A DNA stretch of 64,000 bases from Bradyrhizobium betae (GCF_004123905.1 NZ_MZXW01000053.1:186001-250000); one strand, 5' to 3'; numbered from the stretch's first letter, positions 8,916-17,831 are shown. The notes: a model not told the origin generated them from the letters alone. Translations and numbers: made by a program.

Positions 8916-10574
8916 ATGAGCAAGGCAAACGGCGCGAGCTTGATCGACCTCCAGATCATGTGGCACCGGCTGATCGCCGTGGTCGAGGAGCAGGCGCAGG
9001 TGCTGCTGCGCACCGCCTTCAGCCCGATCGTGCGCGAATGCGGCGACCTCTCGGCCGGCGTGTTCGATCTGAAGGGGCGCATGCTGGCACAGGCGGTGAC
9101 CGGCACGCCCGGTCACGTCAACTCGATGGCGGAATCGGTCAAGCACTTCATCAACCACTTCCCGCTGGAGACGATGAAGCAGGGTGACGCCTACATCACC
9201 AACGATCCCTGGATGGGCACCGGCCATCTCAACGACTTCGTCGTCACCACGCCCTGCTTCAAGGACGGCAAAGTCGTCGCGCTGTTCTCCTGCACCAGCC
9301 ATCTCATGGACATCGGCGGCATCGGCTTCGGGCCCGATGCCACCGACGTGTTCATGGAGGGGCTCTACATCCCCATGCTGAAGCTGATCGACCAGGGCGT
9401 CGTCAACGAGACGCTGATGGCGATGATCCGCACCAACACGCGGCTGCCGATCGATACCGAGGGCGACACCTATTCGCTCGCGGGCTGCAACGACGTCGGT
9501 TGCGAGCGGCTGGTCGAGATGATGACCGAGTTCGAGATCGACACCCTCGATGAGCTCGGCGACTACATCTGCGACCGCTCGCGCGAGGCCGTGCTGGCCG
9601 AGATCGCAAAATTGCCGAAGGGAAGCTGGCGCAACACCATGGTGGTCGACGGCTACGATGCCCCAGTGACGCTCGCGGCGACGCTGACGATCTCGGATGC
9701 CGGCATCCACGTCGATTTCGACGGCACCTCGGCCGCGTCGAAATTCGGCATCAACGTGCCGGTGTCCTACACCACGGCCTACACCGTGTTCGGTCTCGGC
9801 TGCGTCGTCGCCTCGCAGATCCCGAACAATGCCGGCTCGCTCTCGCCGCTGACGGTGTCGGCGCCGGCGGGTGCCATCCTCAATGCGCCGAAGCCGGCGC
9901 CGGTGGCCTCGCGCCACATCATCGGCCAGATGCTGCCCGACGTCGTGTTCGGCTGTTTGCGCCAGATCATTCCGGAGCGCGTGCCCGCGGAGGGCACCTC
10001 GTGCCTGTGGAATCTCAACGTGCGCGGACAGACGCGCAGCGGCGTCGGCGGCAATTACGGGTTCTCGATGACAGTCACCAGCAATGGCGGCACCGGCGCG
10101 CGCTTCGGCAAGGACGGCTTGTCGGCGACCGCCTATCCCAGCGGCGTGCGTGGCACGCCGGTCGAGATCGCGGAGACGCAGACGCCGTTGATCTTCTGGC
10201 GCAAGGAGCTGCGTCCGGATTCCGGCGGGGCAGGGCGCACCCGCGGCGGTCTCGGCCAGATCATCGAGGTCGGCACGGGCATCGACGCGCCGTTCGACAT
10301 CCTGGCGGCGTTCGATCGCATCGATCATCCGCCGCGCGGCCGCGATGGTGGCCAGAACGGCGAGGCCGGCTATGTCGGGCTGAAGTCCGGTCAGAAGATG
10401 CGCGGCAAGGGTTTTCAGACCATTCCGCCGGATGACCGGCTGGTGGTGATGACACCGGGCGGCGCCGGCATCGGCGCGCCCTCCGAGAGAGCGCGCACAG
10501 CGGTCAAGGACGACGTCGAGAGCGGGCTTGTCTCGTCGGACAACGCGGCCGCGGTTTACGGCTACGCGCGGTGA
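8916..10574 (+). CDS. Hydantoinase/oxoprolinase B-type subunit (HyuB family)
   Basis: A 552-residue partner of the upstream A subunit. It shows the family motifs F-S-P-I-V-R-E-C-G-D-L-S near residue 35, G-H-V-N-S-M, Y-I-T-N-D-P-W-M-G-T-G-H-L-N-D (about 91-105), and a C-terminal G-G-A-G-R-T-R-G-G-L-G segment followed by T-P-G-G-A-G. The A and B subunits together cleave cyclic amides such as 5-oxoproline or hydantoins using ATP, or carboxylate ketones when a gamma subunit is present; no gamma-like gene is here. The start codon is 2 bp from the hyuA-type stop, indicating translational coupling. The gene ends at a strong hairpin shared with the convergent GST gene. Confidence 0.88.
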   Translation: MSKANGASLIDLQIMWHRLIAVVEEQAQVLLRTAFSPIVRECGDLSAGVFDLKGRMLAQAVTGTPGHVNSMAESVKHFINHFPLETMKQGDAYITNDPWMGTGHLNDFVVTTPCFKDGKVVALFSCTSHLMDIGGIGFGPDATDVFMEGLYIPMLKLIDQGVVNETLMAMIRTNTRLPIDTEGDTYSLAGCNDVGCERLVEMMTEFEIDTLDELGDYICDRSREAVLAEIAKLPKGSWRNTMVVDGYDAPVTLAATLTISDAGIHVDFDGTSAASKFGINVPVSYTTAYTVFGLGCVVASQIPNNAGSLSPLTVSAPAGAILNAPKPAPVASRHIIGQMLPDVVFGCLRQIIPERVPAEGTSCLWNLNVRGQTRSGVGGNYGFSMTVTSNGGTGARFGKDGLSATAYPSGVRGTPVEIAETQTPLIFWRKELRPDSGGAGRTRGGLGQIIEVGTGIDAPFDILAAFDRIDHPPRGRDGGQNGEAGYVGLKSGQKMRGKGFQTIPPDDRLVVMTPGGAGIGAPSERARTAVKDDVESGLVSSDNAAAVYGYAR

Positions 10575-10581
10575 TAAAAAG

Positions 10582-10610
10582 ATCGTCCCGGCCCTGTCGG
10601 CCGGGACGAT
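10582..10610. terminator. Bidirectional intrinsic terminator between convergent genes
   Basis: A perfect 12-bp stem (ATCGTCCCGGCC with GGCCGGGACGAT, one base shared in the loop region) lies between the HyuB-type gene and the GST gene. On the minus strand it is followed by CTTTTTATC, a good U-tract for the GST transcript; the plus side is less T-rich. Confidence 0.8.
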
Positions 10611-10627
10611 GCCTTGATTGTACGAGC

Positions 10628-11272
10628 TTACGCCGCCGCCTTCCGCCGCGCCTGCTCGGCCTTGTACAGCTCGAACTCCTCCGCGATCGCCTTGGCGATC
10701 GACGGACGCTGGCGCAGGCGCTCGTAATACGCCTTCAGGTTCGGCCATTTCGCGAGCTCGATCGGCGGCGTCGCCATGGTCCAGTTGATGACCGTGACGA
10801 GATAGGCATCGGCCACGCTGAAATGGTCGAGCAGGAAGTCGCGCCCCTTCAGGTGGTTTTCGACATAGTCGAGCCGCGACAGGTTCTTCTCCAGTGCATA
10901 GGCCTTGGTTTCCTGCGGCGCCTTGCGGTCGAGCACGGGGATGAACAGCCCCTTGTGCAGCTCGGTGCCGATGAAGCAGAGCCATTGATGCAGCCGCGTG
11001 CGGTCGATGCCGGGTCCGGTGCCGAGGCCGGATTGCGGAAAACGATCGGCGACATATTGCAGGATCGCGGCGTTCTCCGTCAGCACCACGCCCTCGTCGG
11101 TGCGCAGCGTCGGCACCAGGCCGATCGGGTTCACGGTGCGGAAGTCGGAGCCGTCCTTCAGCACCGTCTTGGTCGGAGAATCGACTTCGAGATAATTCGC
11201 TTCCGCGCCGGCTTCATAGAGTGCGACGCGCGTCGCCATCGAACACGCGAGCGGCGAGAAATAAAGATCCAT
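10628..11272 (-). CDS. Glutathione S-transferase family protein
   Basis: A 214-residue cytosolic GST. The N-terminal thioredoxin-like domain starts M-D-L-Y-F-S-P-L-A-C-S, the cis-Pro is in G-L-V-P-T-L, and the glutathione gamma-glutamyl contact E-N-A-A-I (Glu at about 67) follows. The C-terminal helical domain carries the N-cap/hydrophobic staple segment around D-H-F-S-V-A-D-A-Y-L. This fits the beta-class or related bacterial GSTs, which conjugate or reduce electrophiles with glutathione. It is transcribed divergently from a TetR gene across 106 bp containing a perfect inverted repeat, so I infer TetR control of this detoxifying enzyme. Confidence 0.9.
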   Translation of the reverse strand: MDLYFSPLACSMATRVALYEAGAEANYLEVDSPTKTVLKDGSDFRTVNPIGLVPTLRTDEGVVLTENAAILQYVADRFPQSGLGTGPGIDRTRLHQWLCFIGTELHKGLFIPVLDRKAPQETKAYALEKNLSRLDYVENHLKGRDFLLDHFSVADAYLVTVINWTMATPPIELAKWPNLKAYYERLRQRPSIAKAIAEEFELYKAEQARRKAAA

Positions 11273-11326
11273 CTTGGGCCTCCTTGGGCAAATCCTCTTT
11301 GGGTGTCGCTCAACCTGGCCAGATTG

Positions 11327-11391
11327 ATTTTTGTACCATCTTGCATAATATAGGGGAGGTCAAGGATTAATTTGCGAAATGGTACAAAAAT
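11327..11391. promoter_or_regulatory. Perfect 13-bp inverted repeat in the GST/TetR divergent promoter
   Basis: ATTTTTGTACCAT at 11327-11339 is mirrored exactly by ATGGTACAAAAAT at 11379-11391, with 39 bp between. The right arm begins on the TetR start codon. The centre holds a TTGCATAATATAG stretch and an AGGGGAGG/AAGGA ribosome binding region. Two GTAC-centred half sites about 52 bp apart suggest an operator for the TetR product, repressing itself and the GST gene. Confidence 0.6.
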
Positions 11392-12041
11392 CGAAACCGC
11401 CAGCTGCCGCCAATGAGCCCGAGCGCCGCGGCCAACCCAAGCGCCGCGGCCGTCCGCGCGCCTACGAGCCCGAGGTCGCGCTCGGCAAGGCGCTCGACCT
11501 GTTCCGCCGGCAGGGCTTTGCCGCGACCTCGCTCGACGATCTCAGCGAAGCCACCGGGATGAACCGACCGAGCCTCTACGGCGCCTTCGGCGACAAGCGC
11601 GAGCTCTACATCAAGAGCTACCAGCGCTACCGCGAGGACGCCCGCGCATCGATGGTGGAGATTTTTCGTGAGGAGATGCCGGTGCGCCAGCGGCTGGAGC
11701 GCATCTTCGCCTCCGCGCTGAACATCTATCTGTCCGGCGAGACCGGCCCGCGCGGCTGCTTCACGGTGGTCACTGCGGCGTCCGAGGCGGTGAGCGATCC
11801 GGATATTCGCGCCATGGTGCTCGACGGCTTGTCTGAACTCGACAAGGCCTTTGCAAGTTGCTTTCGCAAGGCCAAGGAGAAGGGCGAGTTGCCGGAGAGC
11901 GCAGATCCCGCCGTGCTGGCGCAACTCGCGTCAGCAACGGTGCACTCAATCGCCATCCGCTCCCGTGCCCGCGTGTCGCGCAAAGATCTGGAGGCGATCG
12001 TGACGGGCGCGATTGATGTGATGGTGGGCGCTAAGGGGTAG
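11379..12041 (+). CDS. TetR/AcrR family transcriptional regulator
   Basis: The 220-residue regulator opens with a basic, disordered N-terminus rich in Arg and Pro. A TetR helix-turn-helix follows (about 33-80: F-A-A-T-S-L-D-D-L, then the recognition helix N-R-P-S-L-Y-G-A-F). The C-terminal ligand domain spans about 85-215 and contains G-P-R-G-C-F-T-V, typical of the C-terminal domain group also seen in AcrR-like repressors of electrophile or quinone response. The ATG lies inside the right arm of a perfect inverted repeat, which suggests autorepression. It is divergent from a GST gene, the most likely target. Ligand unknown. Confidence 0.85.
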   Translation: MVQKSKPPAAANEPERRGQPKRRGRPRAYEPEVALGKALDLFRRQGFAATSLDDLSEATGMNRPSLYGAFGDKRELYIKSYQRYREDARASMVEIFREEMPVRQRLERIFASALNIYLSGETGPRGCFTVVTAASEAVSDPDIRAMVLDGLSELDKAFASCFRKAKEKGELPESADPAVLAQLASATVHSIAIRSRARVSRKDLEAIVTGAIDVMVGAKG

Positions 12042-12043
12042 CT

Positions 12044-12184
12044 GTCGTCCCGGACAAGCGCGCCTCAAGCGCGCGCCGATCCGGGACCCATAGCCACAGG
12101 GAGTGGTTTGGCGAAGACTCGGAGTTATCTGCTTCGCGCCACACTGCGTCCTGTGGTTATGGGTCCCCGCGTTCGCGGGGACGA
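12044..12184. repeat. Palindromic intergenic repeat, family A (GTCGTCCCGGACAAGCG type)
   Basis: A 141-bp element with nested inverted arms: GTCGTCCCGGAC near the left end against CGGGGACGAC at the right end, and internally GGGACCCATAGCCACAGG (12083-12100) against CCTGTGGTTATGGGTCCC (12150-12167) with one mismatch. It fills the gap between the convergent TetR and chemoreceptor genes. From memory, closely similar sequences occur many times in Bradyrhizobium genomes. Confidence 0.7.
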
Positions 12185-12215
12185 CATCCGTGGTGCCGCG
12201 CGATCCCGTGCCTCA

Positions 12216-14183
12216 CTACGCCGCGCGAATCTGCGCCAGGAAGCGATCGACCTCGTCCCGCAGCCGCTGCGACTGCTTCGACAGCTCGATCGCCGAGCCC
12301 AGCACTTCCTCTGCCGCCGTGCCGGTCGCGGCGATGCCGTCGGTGACGCCCGCGATGTTTTGCGAGACCTCGCCGGTGCGGGCGGCGGCCTGCTGGACGT
12401 TCTGCGCGATCTCCTGCGTCGCCGTGCCCTGCTGGCCGACGGCTGCCGCAATCGCGGCCGAGATCTCGTCGACCTGCTGGATCGTCGCGCAGATCGACTG
12501 GATGCCGTCGACGGCGCCTGATGTCTCGCCCTGAACGGCCGTGACCTGGGCGCCGATTTCCTCCGTCGCCTTCGCGGTCTGCGTCGCCAGCGCCTTCACC
12601 TCCGAGGCGACCACGGCAAAGCCGCGGCCGGCTTCGCCCGCGCGCGCCGCCTCGATCGTCGCATTCAGCGCGAGAAGGTTGGTCTGCCCCGCAATGCCGT
12701 TGATGAAGGAGACGACGTCGCCGATCTTTTGCGCGGCATCCGCCAGGCTCTGCACGCGTGCATTCGACGCCCGCCCGTCGCTCGCGGCCTTGCCGACCAC
12801 TTCGGTCGCATGCGCGAGCCGCCGGCTGATCTCGGTCATCGACGAGGACAATTCTTCGGCGGCAGCGGCGACCGTCTGCACGTTCTCCGAGGCGAGCGCC
12901 GAGGCCGACGACACCGTGCGGGTCTGCTGGCGCGACTGCTCGACGATGTCGGACATCGAGCGCGCCGTGTGCTCCATCTCGACCGCGGCCGCGGACACCG
13001 TGGTGACGACGTCGCGGATGCTGGCTTCGAAATTGTCGGCAAGGGCTGCAAAGGTGCGCCGCTTCTCCGCTTCGGACTGCGCCTTGGCCTCGAGCTGATC
13101 GGCCTGAAGCCTGCTGAAGTTGACGGCATTGTCGCGGAACACTGCGACCGCCTTCACCATGGCGCCGACTTCGTCATTCGCCTTATGAACCGGAACGGCG
13201 ACGTCGAGACGTCCGTCCGCGAGTTCGCGCATGACATTCGTGATCGACAGGATCGGCCGCGAGATGCTGCGGGCGATGAGATAGCCGACGATGCCCGCCA
13301 GCACGAGCCCGAGCGCGGCAATGCCGATCGCCAGCATCCAGGCACGGTCGGCGGAAGCTTCGTAATCGGCGTTGTCCATCACCAGCTCGACGGCGCCGAG
13401 CGGCTTGCCGGAAAAATCCCTGATCGGCCCGAGCAGGGCGGCGACCGGAGTAGTGTCGAGCTTCGCCTGCCGCACCGTGAAGTCGCCGCCGGCGGCGCGG
13501 CCGTAATCGGCCGCATCGAAGAAGCTCTTGCCCTTCAGCGTGCCGCCGAACAGCTTGAAGCCCGAGCCGTCGGCGAGATGGAAGGCAACGTCGACATGAC
13601 GGTTCGACTTGAAGTCGTCGAGGAAGGACTGGCCGAAGGTCAGGCCGAATTCCACCGAGCCGAGATGTGTGCCGCCTTGCGCGATCGGCACCACGCCGCG
13701 GATGCCGAGCCCGGCGACGCCGCCCTCGAGGCCGACCACCACCTTGCGGTCCTGGTTGGCGACGACCACGGTCTTGCGGAAGCCGGAGAGGTCGTCACCG
13801 AATTTGGCCGGCTGGTGCACGCGCAGGAACGAAGTCGCCGGCGGCACATGGAACTGGAACTGGTCGACGCCGTAATCGGACTTGATGGCGGCGAACACCG
13901 GCCCGAACAGGCGCACCAGCGCCTCGCGGTCCTGCTTCGCCATCGCCTCCTGCGTCGCCGGCATGGCCGACACCACCGCGCTCATCGCGGCGGCGCGGCG
14001 GGACTCCTCGGTGAGGCGCGACTGAAGCGCATCGTAATGGCTGCGCAGCTCGCGCTGGTCGGCGCGGTCGATGATCCCAGCGATGATCCACATCGCCCCC
14101 AGCACCGCGAACAGGGCGGTCGCCGCCGCGGTCACCGCCAGCGCAACCGTGATCCGCATCCTGAGGCCGAGGCTCGCCCGCAT
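12216..14183 (-). CDS. Methyl-accepting chemotaxis protein with periplasmic dCache-type sensor
   Basis: A 655-residue chemoreceptor. A cytoplasmic Arg-containing N-terminus is followed by TM1 (about 10-32), a periplasmic ligand-binding region (about 35-280), TM2 (about 282-304), HAMP (about 305-358), and a long signalling coiled coil. The hairpin tip I-A-G-Q-T-N-L-L-A-L-N-A-T-I-E-A-A-R-A-G-E is present. The sensor has F-H-V-P-P-A-T-S-F-L-R and G-D-D-L-S-G-F-R, which resemble the dCache_3 type. It signals through CheA/CheW, none of which are nearby. No CheR/CheB-docking pentapeptide is seen at the C-terminus, which ends in I-R-A-A. It is a single-gene unit; ligand unknown. Confidence 0.92.
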   Translation of the reverse strand: MRASLGLRMRITVALAVTAAATALFAVLGAMWIIAGIIDRADQRELRSHYDALQSRLTEESRRAAAMSAVVSAMPATQEAMAKQDREALVRLFGPVFAAIKSDYGVDQFQFHVPPATSFLRVHQPAKFGDDLSGFRKTVVVANQDRKVVVGLEGGVAGLGIRGVVPIAQGGTHLGSVEFGLTFGQSFLDDFKSNRHVDVAFHLADGSGFKLFGGTLKGKSFFDAADYGRAAGGDFTVRQAKLDTTPVAALLGPIRDFSGKPLGAVELVMDNADYEASADRAWMLAIGIAALGLVLAGIVGYLIARSISRPILSITNVMRELADGRLDVAVPVHKANDEVGAMVKAVAVFRDNAVNFSRLQADQLEAKAQSEAEKRRTFAALADNFEASIRDVVTTVSAAAVEMEHTARSMSDIVEQSRQQTRTVSSASALASENVQTVAAAAEELSSSMTEISRRLAHATEVVGKAASDGRASNARVQSLADAAQKIGDVVSFINGIAGQTNLLALNATIEAARAGEAGRGFAVVASEVKALATQTAKATEEIGAQVTAVQGETSGAVDGIQSICATIQQVDEISAAIAAAVGQQGTATQEIAQNVQQAAARTGEVSQNIAGVTDGIAATGTAAEEVLGSAIELSKQSQRLRDEVDRFLAQIRAA

Positions 14184-14282
14184 GTCCTGCTCGTTCTTTC
14201 ACCGCTGGTTAAGAACGACTATCAACTTCTCGCTAAGAGAGGGTGAACGGGGACGACACCGAGGGTAGGACGCCGAAGCGCC

Positions 14283-15248
14283 CTAATACCCCCGGCCCCG
14301 GTCCACCACGTTCTCCAGCGCCCCGCCGGCCTCGAACCGTGCGATCTGCTCGGCCACATAGGCCGAGATCGCGTCCGCGTCGGTGTCGGCGGCGTTGTGC
14401 GGCGTCAGCAGCACCTTGGGATGGGTCCAGAACCGGCTGTCCTTCGGCTGCGGCTCCTGCACGAAGACGTCGAGCGAGACGGCGCCCAGCGTGCCGTCGT
14501 CGAGACAGGCGAGAATATCGGCTTCATTCTGCAAACCGCCGCGGCCGGCGTTGATCATGACCGGCGCGCCGAGCGGGCTCTTGCGGTTGAGCTTGGTGAA
14601 GACGTCGCGGTTGAGGATGCCATGTGTGTCGGGCGTCAGCGGCAACAGGCTGACCAGGATGTCGGTCGTGCGCAGGAAGGCATCCATTCCGGCGGTGCCG
14701 TGGAAACATTCGACGCCCTCGATGGTGCGCGGGCTGCGGCTCCAGCCGGTGACGCGGAAACCGAGCCGCCGCAGCACGTCGGCCGCGTCCGCGCCGAGCG
14801 TGCCGAGCCCCATGACGCCGACCGTCACCGCGCTCGCGGGCCACTGATATTTCGGCTCCCAGCGCTTGGTGCGCTGCGAGTCCCGCAGGTACAGCTCCTG
14901 GCGGTGGTGCATCAGCACATGCAGCACGACATATTCGGTCATGCGGTTGGTGAGGTCAGGCACGGCGACGCGGACCAGCGGCACGTCGGGCAGGCTCTTG
15001 TCGGCCATCAGCGCGTCGACGCCGGCGCCCAGGTTGAAGATGGCGCGCAGGTTCGGAAACGCCTTGAGATCGCCCGGCACCGGCTTCCACACCGCCGCAT
15101 AATGCACCTCGGCCGGATCGAGTGCGGAATTGGGCAGCAGCACCACGCGGCGGCCGCCGCAGACCGCCTCGAATCGGGCCTTCCAGCGCTCCGGCAGCCA
15201 GTTCTGCTGCGTGCTGTTGATCAGGACGGCCAGTGTGCCCACGGTCAT
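14283..15248 (-). CDS. D-2-hydroxyacid dehydrogenase (glyoxylate/hydroxypyruvate reductase A-like)
   Basis: A 321-residue NAD(P)-dependent enzyme of the D-isomer 2-hydroxyacid dehydrogenase family, most like GhrA. It has a Rossmann motif G-V-M-G-L-G-T-L-G (about 141-149), R-x-R-x region S-R-S-P for cofactor phosphate/ribose recognition, substrate Arg in N-A-G-R-G-G, and catalytic His in L-L-T-P-H-N-A-A-D. GhrA-type enzymes reduce glyoxylate to glycolate and hydroxypyruvate to glycerate in the cytosol. The ATG at 15248 is preferred: a GAGG lies 8 bases upstream and the extra 23 residues of the longer frame (15317) look non-coding. Its minus-strand start is divergent from the YCII/ECF operon. 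Confidence 0.88.
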   Translation of the reverse strand: MTVGTLAVLINSTQQNWLPERWKARFEAVCGGRRVVLLPNSALDPAEVHYAAVWKPVPGDLKAFPNLRAIFNLGAGVDALMADKSLPDVPLVRVAVPDLTNRMTEYVVLHVLMHHRQELYLRDSQRTKRWEPKYQWPASAVTVGVMGLGTLGADAADVLRRLGFRVTGWSRSPRTIEGVECFHGTAGMDAFLRTTDILVSLLPLTPDTHGILNRDVFTKLNRKSPLGAPVMINAGRGGLQNEADILACLDDGTLGAVSLDVFVQEPQPKDSRFWTHPKVLLTPHNAADTDADAISAYVAEQIARFEAGGALENVVDRGRGY

Positions 15249-15392
15249 TCGAAGTGCCTCATAAGGTTCCGCTTTTGCTGGCCCTCCTTGGCACGATCTG
15301 CTGGATTTTTCTTGCAATTTTTTTCCGCAGCCCTGTCGGGGCGGGGCATAGTGGATCGTCTTTAAAACAAGCGTTCAGGGAAGGTGCTGCCC

Positions 15393-15761
15393 ATGCTTTA
15401 TGCGATCCTCTGCTATCACGACGAGGACTTCGTCGGCTCCTGGAGCAAGGACCAGGACGAGGCCGTGATGAAGAAGCTCGCCGTGGTGCAGGAGAAGCTC
15501 ACACAGCAGGGCCGGCTCGGCCCGGTGGCGCGGCTGCTGCCGACCACCGCGGCGGCGACGCTGCGCAAAGAGGATCCGCCGCTGGTGCTCGACGGCCCCT
15601 ATGCCGAGACCAAGGAGCAGTTGCTCGGCTTCTATATCGTGGATTGCAAGAATCTCGACGAGGCACTCGACGTTGCCCGCGACCTCGGCGCGGCCAATCC
15701 CGGCGGGGCCTATGAAGTGCGGCCCGTGGGCGTGTTCAGGCCCGGAGGAATTTCGGCGTGA
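15393..15761 (+). CDS. YCII/DGPF-domain protein paired with an ECF sigma factor
   Basis: A 122-residue ferredoxin-like-fold protein of the YCII superfamily. It shows the diagnostic L-D-G-P-Y-A-E-T-K-E-Q-L-L-G-F motif (about 67-81) in place of the classic DGPF. The ATG at 15393 has AGGGAAGG eight bases upstream. The stop overlaps the GTG start of the ECF sigma factor by 4 bases (GTGA), so the two are translationally coupled. In ECF42 systems a DGPF protein replaces the usual anti-sigma factor as genomic partner; whether it regulates sigma activity is not settled. The enzymatic activity, if any, is unknown. Confidence 0.88.
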   Translation: MLYAILCYHDEDFVGSWSKDQDEAVMKKLAVVQEKLTQQGRLGPVARLLPTTAAATLRKEDPPLVLDGPYAETKEQLLGFYIVDCKNLDEALDVARDLGAANPGGAYEVRPVGVFRPGGISA

Positions 15762-17053
15762 GCGACACCGATACCGCCTGGATCGAGACCGCGCTGACAT
15801 CGGCGCGTCCGCAGGCGGTGGGCGCGCTGCTGCGCTATTTCCGCGATCTCGATACCGCCGAAGAGGCCTTTCAGAACGCCTGCCTGCGCGCGCTGAAAAC
15901 CTGGCCACAGAACGGACCACCGCGCGATCCCGCGGCCTGGCTGATCATGGTCGGCCGCAACGTAGCGATCGACGAGGTGCGCCGCACCCGCAAGCTGCAG
16001 CCGCTGCCGGAGGACGACCAGGCGGTCTCCGATCTCGACGACGCCGAAGGCGCGCTCGCCGAGCGGCTCGACGGCTCGCATTATCGCGACGACATTTTGC
16101 GGCTGATGTTTATCTGCTGCCACCCGCAGCTGCCGGCTACCCAGCAGATCGCGCTCGCGCTGCGCATTGTCTCCGGTCTCACCGTGAAGCAGATCGCGCG
16201 CGCATTCCTGGTCTCGGAAGCCGCGATGGAGCAGCGCATCACCCGCGCCAAGGCGAAGGTTGCCGAGGCCGGAACGCCGTTCGAAACGCCCGGTGCAATC
16301 GAACGCTCGGAGCGGCTTGTCGGTGTTGCGGCCATGATCTACCTGATCTTCAACGAGGGCTATTCGGCCAGCGGCGACACGGCCGAGTTGCGCAAGCCGC
16401 TGTGCGAGGAGGCGATCCGGCTGGCACGGTTGCTGCTGCGGCTGTTCCAGAGCGAGCCGGAGATCATGGGATTGACGGCGTTGATCCTGTTGCAGCATGC
16501 ACGCAGCGCCGCACGCTTTGCCGCGGACGGCTCGCTGATCCTGCTGGACGACCAGGACCGTTCACTGTGGAACGGCACCATGATCGCGGAAGGCCTGGCG
16601 CTGATCGACAAGGCGATGCGCCATCGCCGCAGCGGTCCCTATCAGATCCAGGCGGCGATCGCAGCGCTACATGCGCGCGCCGCGACGCCGGAGGAGACCG
16701 ACTGGGCCCAGATCGACCTGCTCTACGGCGCGCTGGAGCTGGCGCAGCCCTCGCCGGTGGTGACGCTCAACCGCGCGGTCGCGGTGTCCAAGGTGCGGGG
16801 GCCGCAGGCCGCGCTCGATTTGATCGAGCCGCTGGCGCCAAAACTCGCCAACTATTTCCATTTCTACGGCGTGCGCGGCGCCTTCCTGATGCAGCTCGGC
16901 CGCAACGACGAAGCCCGCATCGCCTTCGACCGCGCCATCGCGCTCGCCAACACCTCGGCCGAAGCCGCCCACATCCGCATGCATATCGATCGGCTGATCC
17001 GGGACAACCAGCCGAAGGGTGGCGGCGCCCGGCAGGGCGCGAAGGCGAAATAG
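15758..17053 (+). CDS. ECF-type RNA polymerase sigma factor with C-terminal TPR-like extension (ECF42-like)
   Basis: A 431-residue sigma factor. Region sigma2 is within about 10-80 (E-E-A-F-Q-N-A-C-L-R-A-L, then D-P-A-A-W-L-I-M-V-G-R-N), and sigma4 with its helix-turn-helix is at about 115-170 (S-G-L-T-V-K-Q-I-A-R-A-F-L-V-S-E-A-A-M-E-Q-R). About 250 further residues follow, with L-I-F-N-E-G-Y-S-A and helical-repeat features (N-R-A-V-A-V-S, A-R-I-A-F-D-R-A-I-A). This length and the coupled DGPF gene define the ECF42 type, in which the extension controls activity without a membrane anti-sigma factor. The GTG start overlaps the upstream stop. Target promoters were not identified. Confidence 0.9.
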   Translation: MSDTDTAWIETALTSARPQAVGALLRYFRDLDTAEEAFQNACLRALKTWPQNGPPRDPAAWLIMVGRNVAIDEVRRTRKLQPLPEDDQAVSDLDDAEGALAERLDGSHYRDDILRLMFICCHPQLPATQQIALALRIVSGLTVKQIARAFLVSEAAMEQRITRAKAKVAEAGTPFETPGAIERSERLVGVAAMIYLIFNEGYSASGDTAELRKPLCEEAIRLARLLLRLFQSEPEIMGLTALILLQHARSAARFAADGSLILLDDQDRSLWNGTMIAEGLALIDKAMRHRRSGPYQIQAAIAALHARAATPEETDWAQIDLLYGALELAQPSPVVTLNRAVAVSKVRGPQAALDLIEPLAPKLANYFHFYGVRGAFLMQLGRNDEARIAFDRAIALANTSAEAAHIRMHIDRLIRDNQPKGGGARQGAKAK

Positions 17054-17070
17054 GCCCAACTCTATCCCCG

Positions 17071-17156
17071 CCGTCATGCCCGGGATTGTCCCGGGCATCC
17101 ACGTTTTTTCTTGGCGTTCAAGGCTTGGATGGCCGGGACAAGCCCGGCCATGACGG
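17071..17156. repeat. Palindromic intergenic repeat, family B, copy 1
   Basis: The element begins CCGTCATGCCCGGGATTGTC and ends with GGCCGGGACAAGCCCGGCCA then TGAC; the two sides form a long imperfect palindrome. A near-identical copy lies at 51678-51765. It sits between the ECF sigma gene and an SRPBCC gene. Confidence 0.85.
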
Positions 17157-17245
17157 GGAGTGGGCAGTTTGCCAGGAAATTCACTCCACGATTGTCGGCC
17201 CCGCCCTTTCTCCTTCGTCTTAACTCCGTATCCGAGGAGTTCCTT

Positions 17246-17782
17246 ATGCTGAAAGCCATTGCCATCATCGCCATCGTGCTCGCGGTCGGAATCGCGGGCA
17301 TCCTCGTCTTTGCATTGACAAAACCCGACACGTTCCGCGTCGAGCGCTCGCTGGCGCTGAAGGCGCCCGCCAATGCGATCTATCCGCTCGTTTCCGATTT
17401 CCACTTCTGGACCAACTGGTCGCCTTATGAGAACCGCGATCCCGCGATGAAGCGGACCTTTGGCGGAGCCGCGGCAGGCAAGGGCGCGACCTATGCCTGG
17501 GACGGCAATAATAATGTCGGCGCCGGCCGCATGGAGATCCTCGAGGCGAATGCGTCGTCAAAACTGCGCATCAAGCTCGATTTCGAGCGGCCGTTCGAGG
17601 GCCACAACACCGCCGAGTTCACCTTTGTGCCGCAAGGCGATGCCACACTGGTGACATGGGCGATGTACGGTCCAGCCCCGTTCATGTCCAAGGTCATGCA
17701 GGTCTTCGTCAACATGGACACCATGATCGGCAAGGATTTTGAGGCCGGCCTCGTCAGCCTGAAGAAGCTCACCGAGAAGTAA
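17246..17782 (+). CDS. SRPBCC family (polyketide cyclase/START-like) protein with N-terminal anchor
   Basis: A 178-residue protein. Residues 1-26 form a hydrophobic signal-anchor (L-K-A-I-A-I-I-A-I-V-L-A), followed by a helix-grip SRPBCC domain with the usual V-E-R-S-L-A-L-K-A-P-A opening, the W-T-N-W-S-P-Y motif and a closing amphipathic helix near G-K-D-F-E-A-G-L. Proteins of this fold bind hydrophobic ligands. GGAG stands eight bases upstream of the ATG at 17246; the longer open frame back to 17111 runs through repeat sequence and is rejected. It lies after the ECF42 pair and before a VOC gene, a common ECF-neighbour set, so it may belong to that regulon. Ligand unknown. Confidence 0.85.
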   Translation: MLKAIAIIAIVLAVGIAGILVFALTKPDTFRVERSLALKAPANAIYPLVSDFHFWTNWSPYENRDPAMKRTFGGAAAGKGATYAWDGNNNVGAGRMEILEANASSKLRIKLDFERPFEGHNTAEFTFVPQGDATLVTWAMYGPAPFMSKVMQVFVNMDTMIGKDFEAGLVSLKKLTEK

Positions 17783-17831
17783 CGCCCCGGTGGCGCAAGG
17801 AAACCAAAAAGCAAACCAAAGGAGAGAAGCA

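Noticed and set aside
8766..10985. 739-codon minus-strand open frame opposite the HyuB-type gene
   Set aside because: Antisense shadow spanning three real genes; no domain pattern, skewed Arg/His/Asp content.
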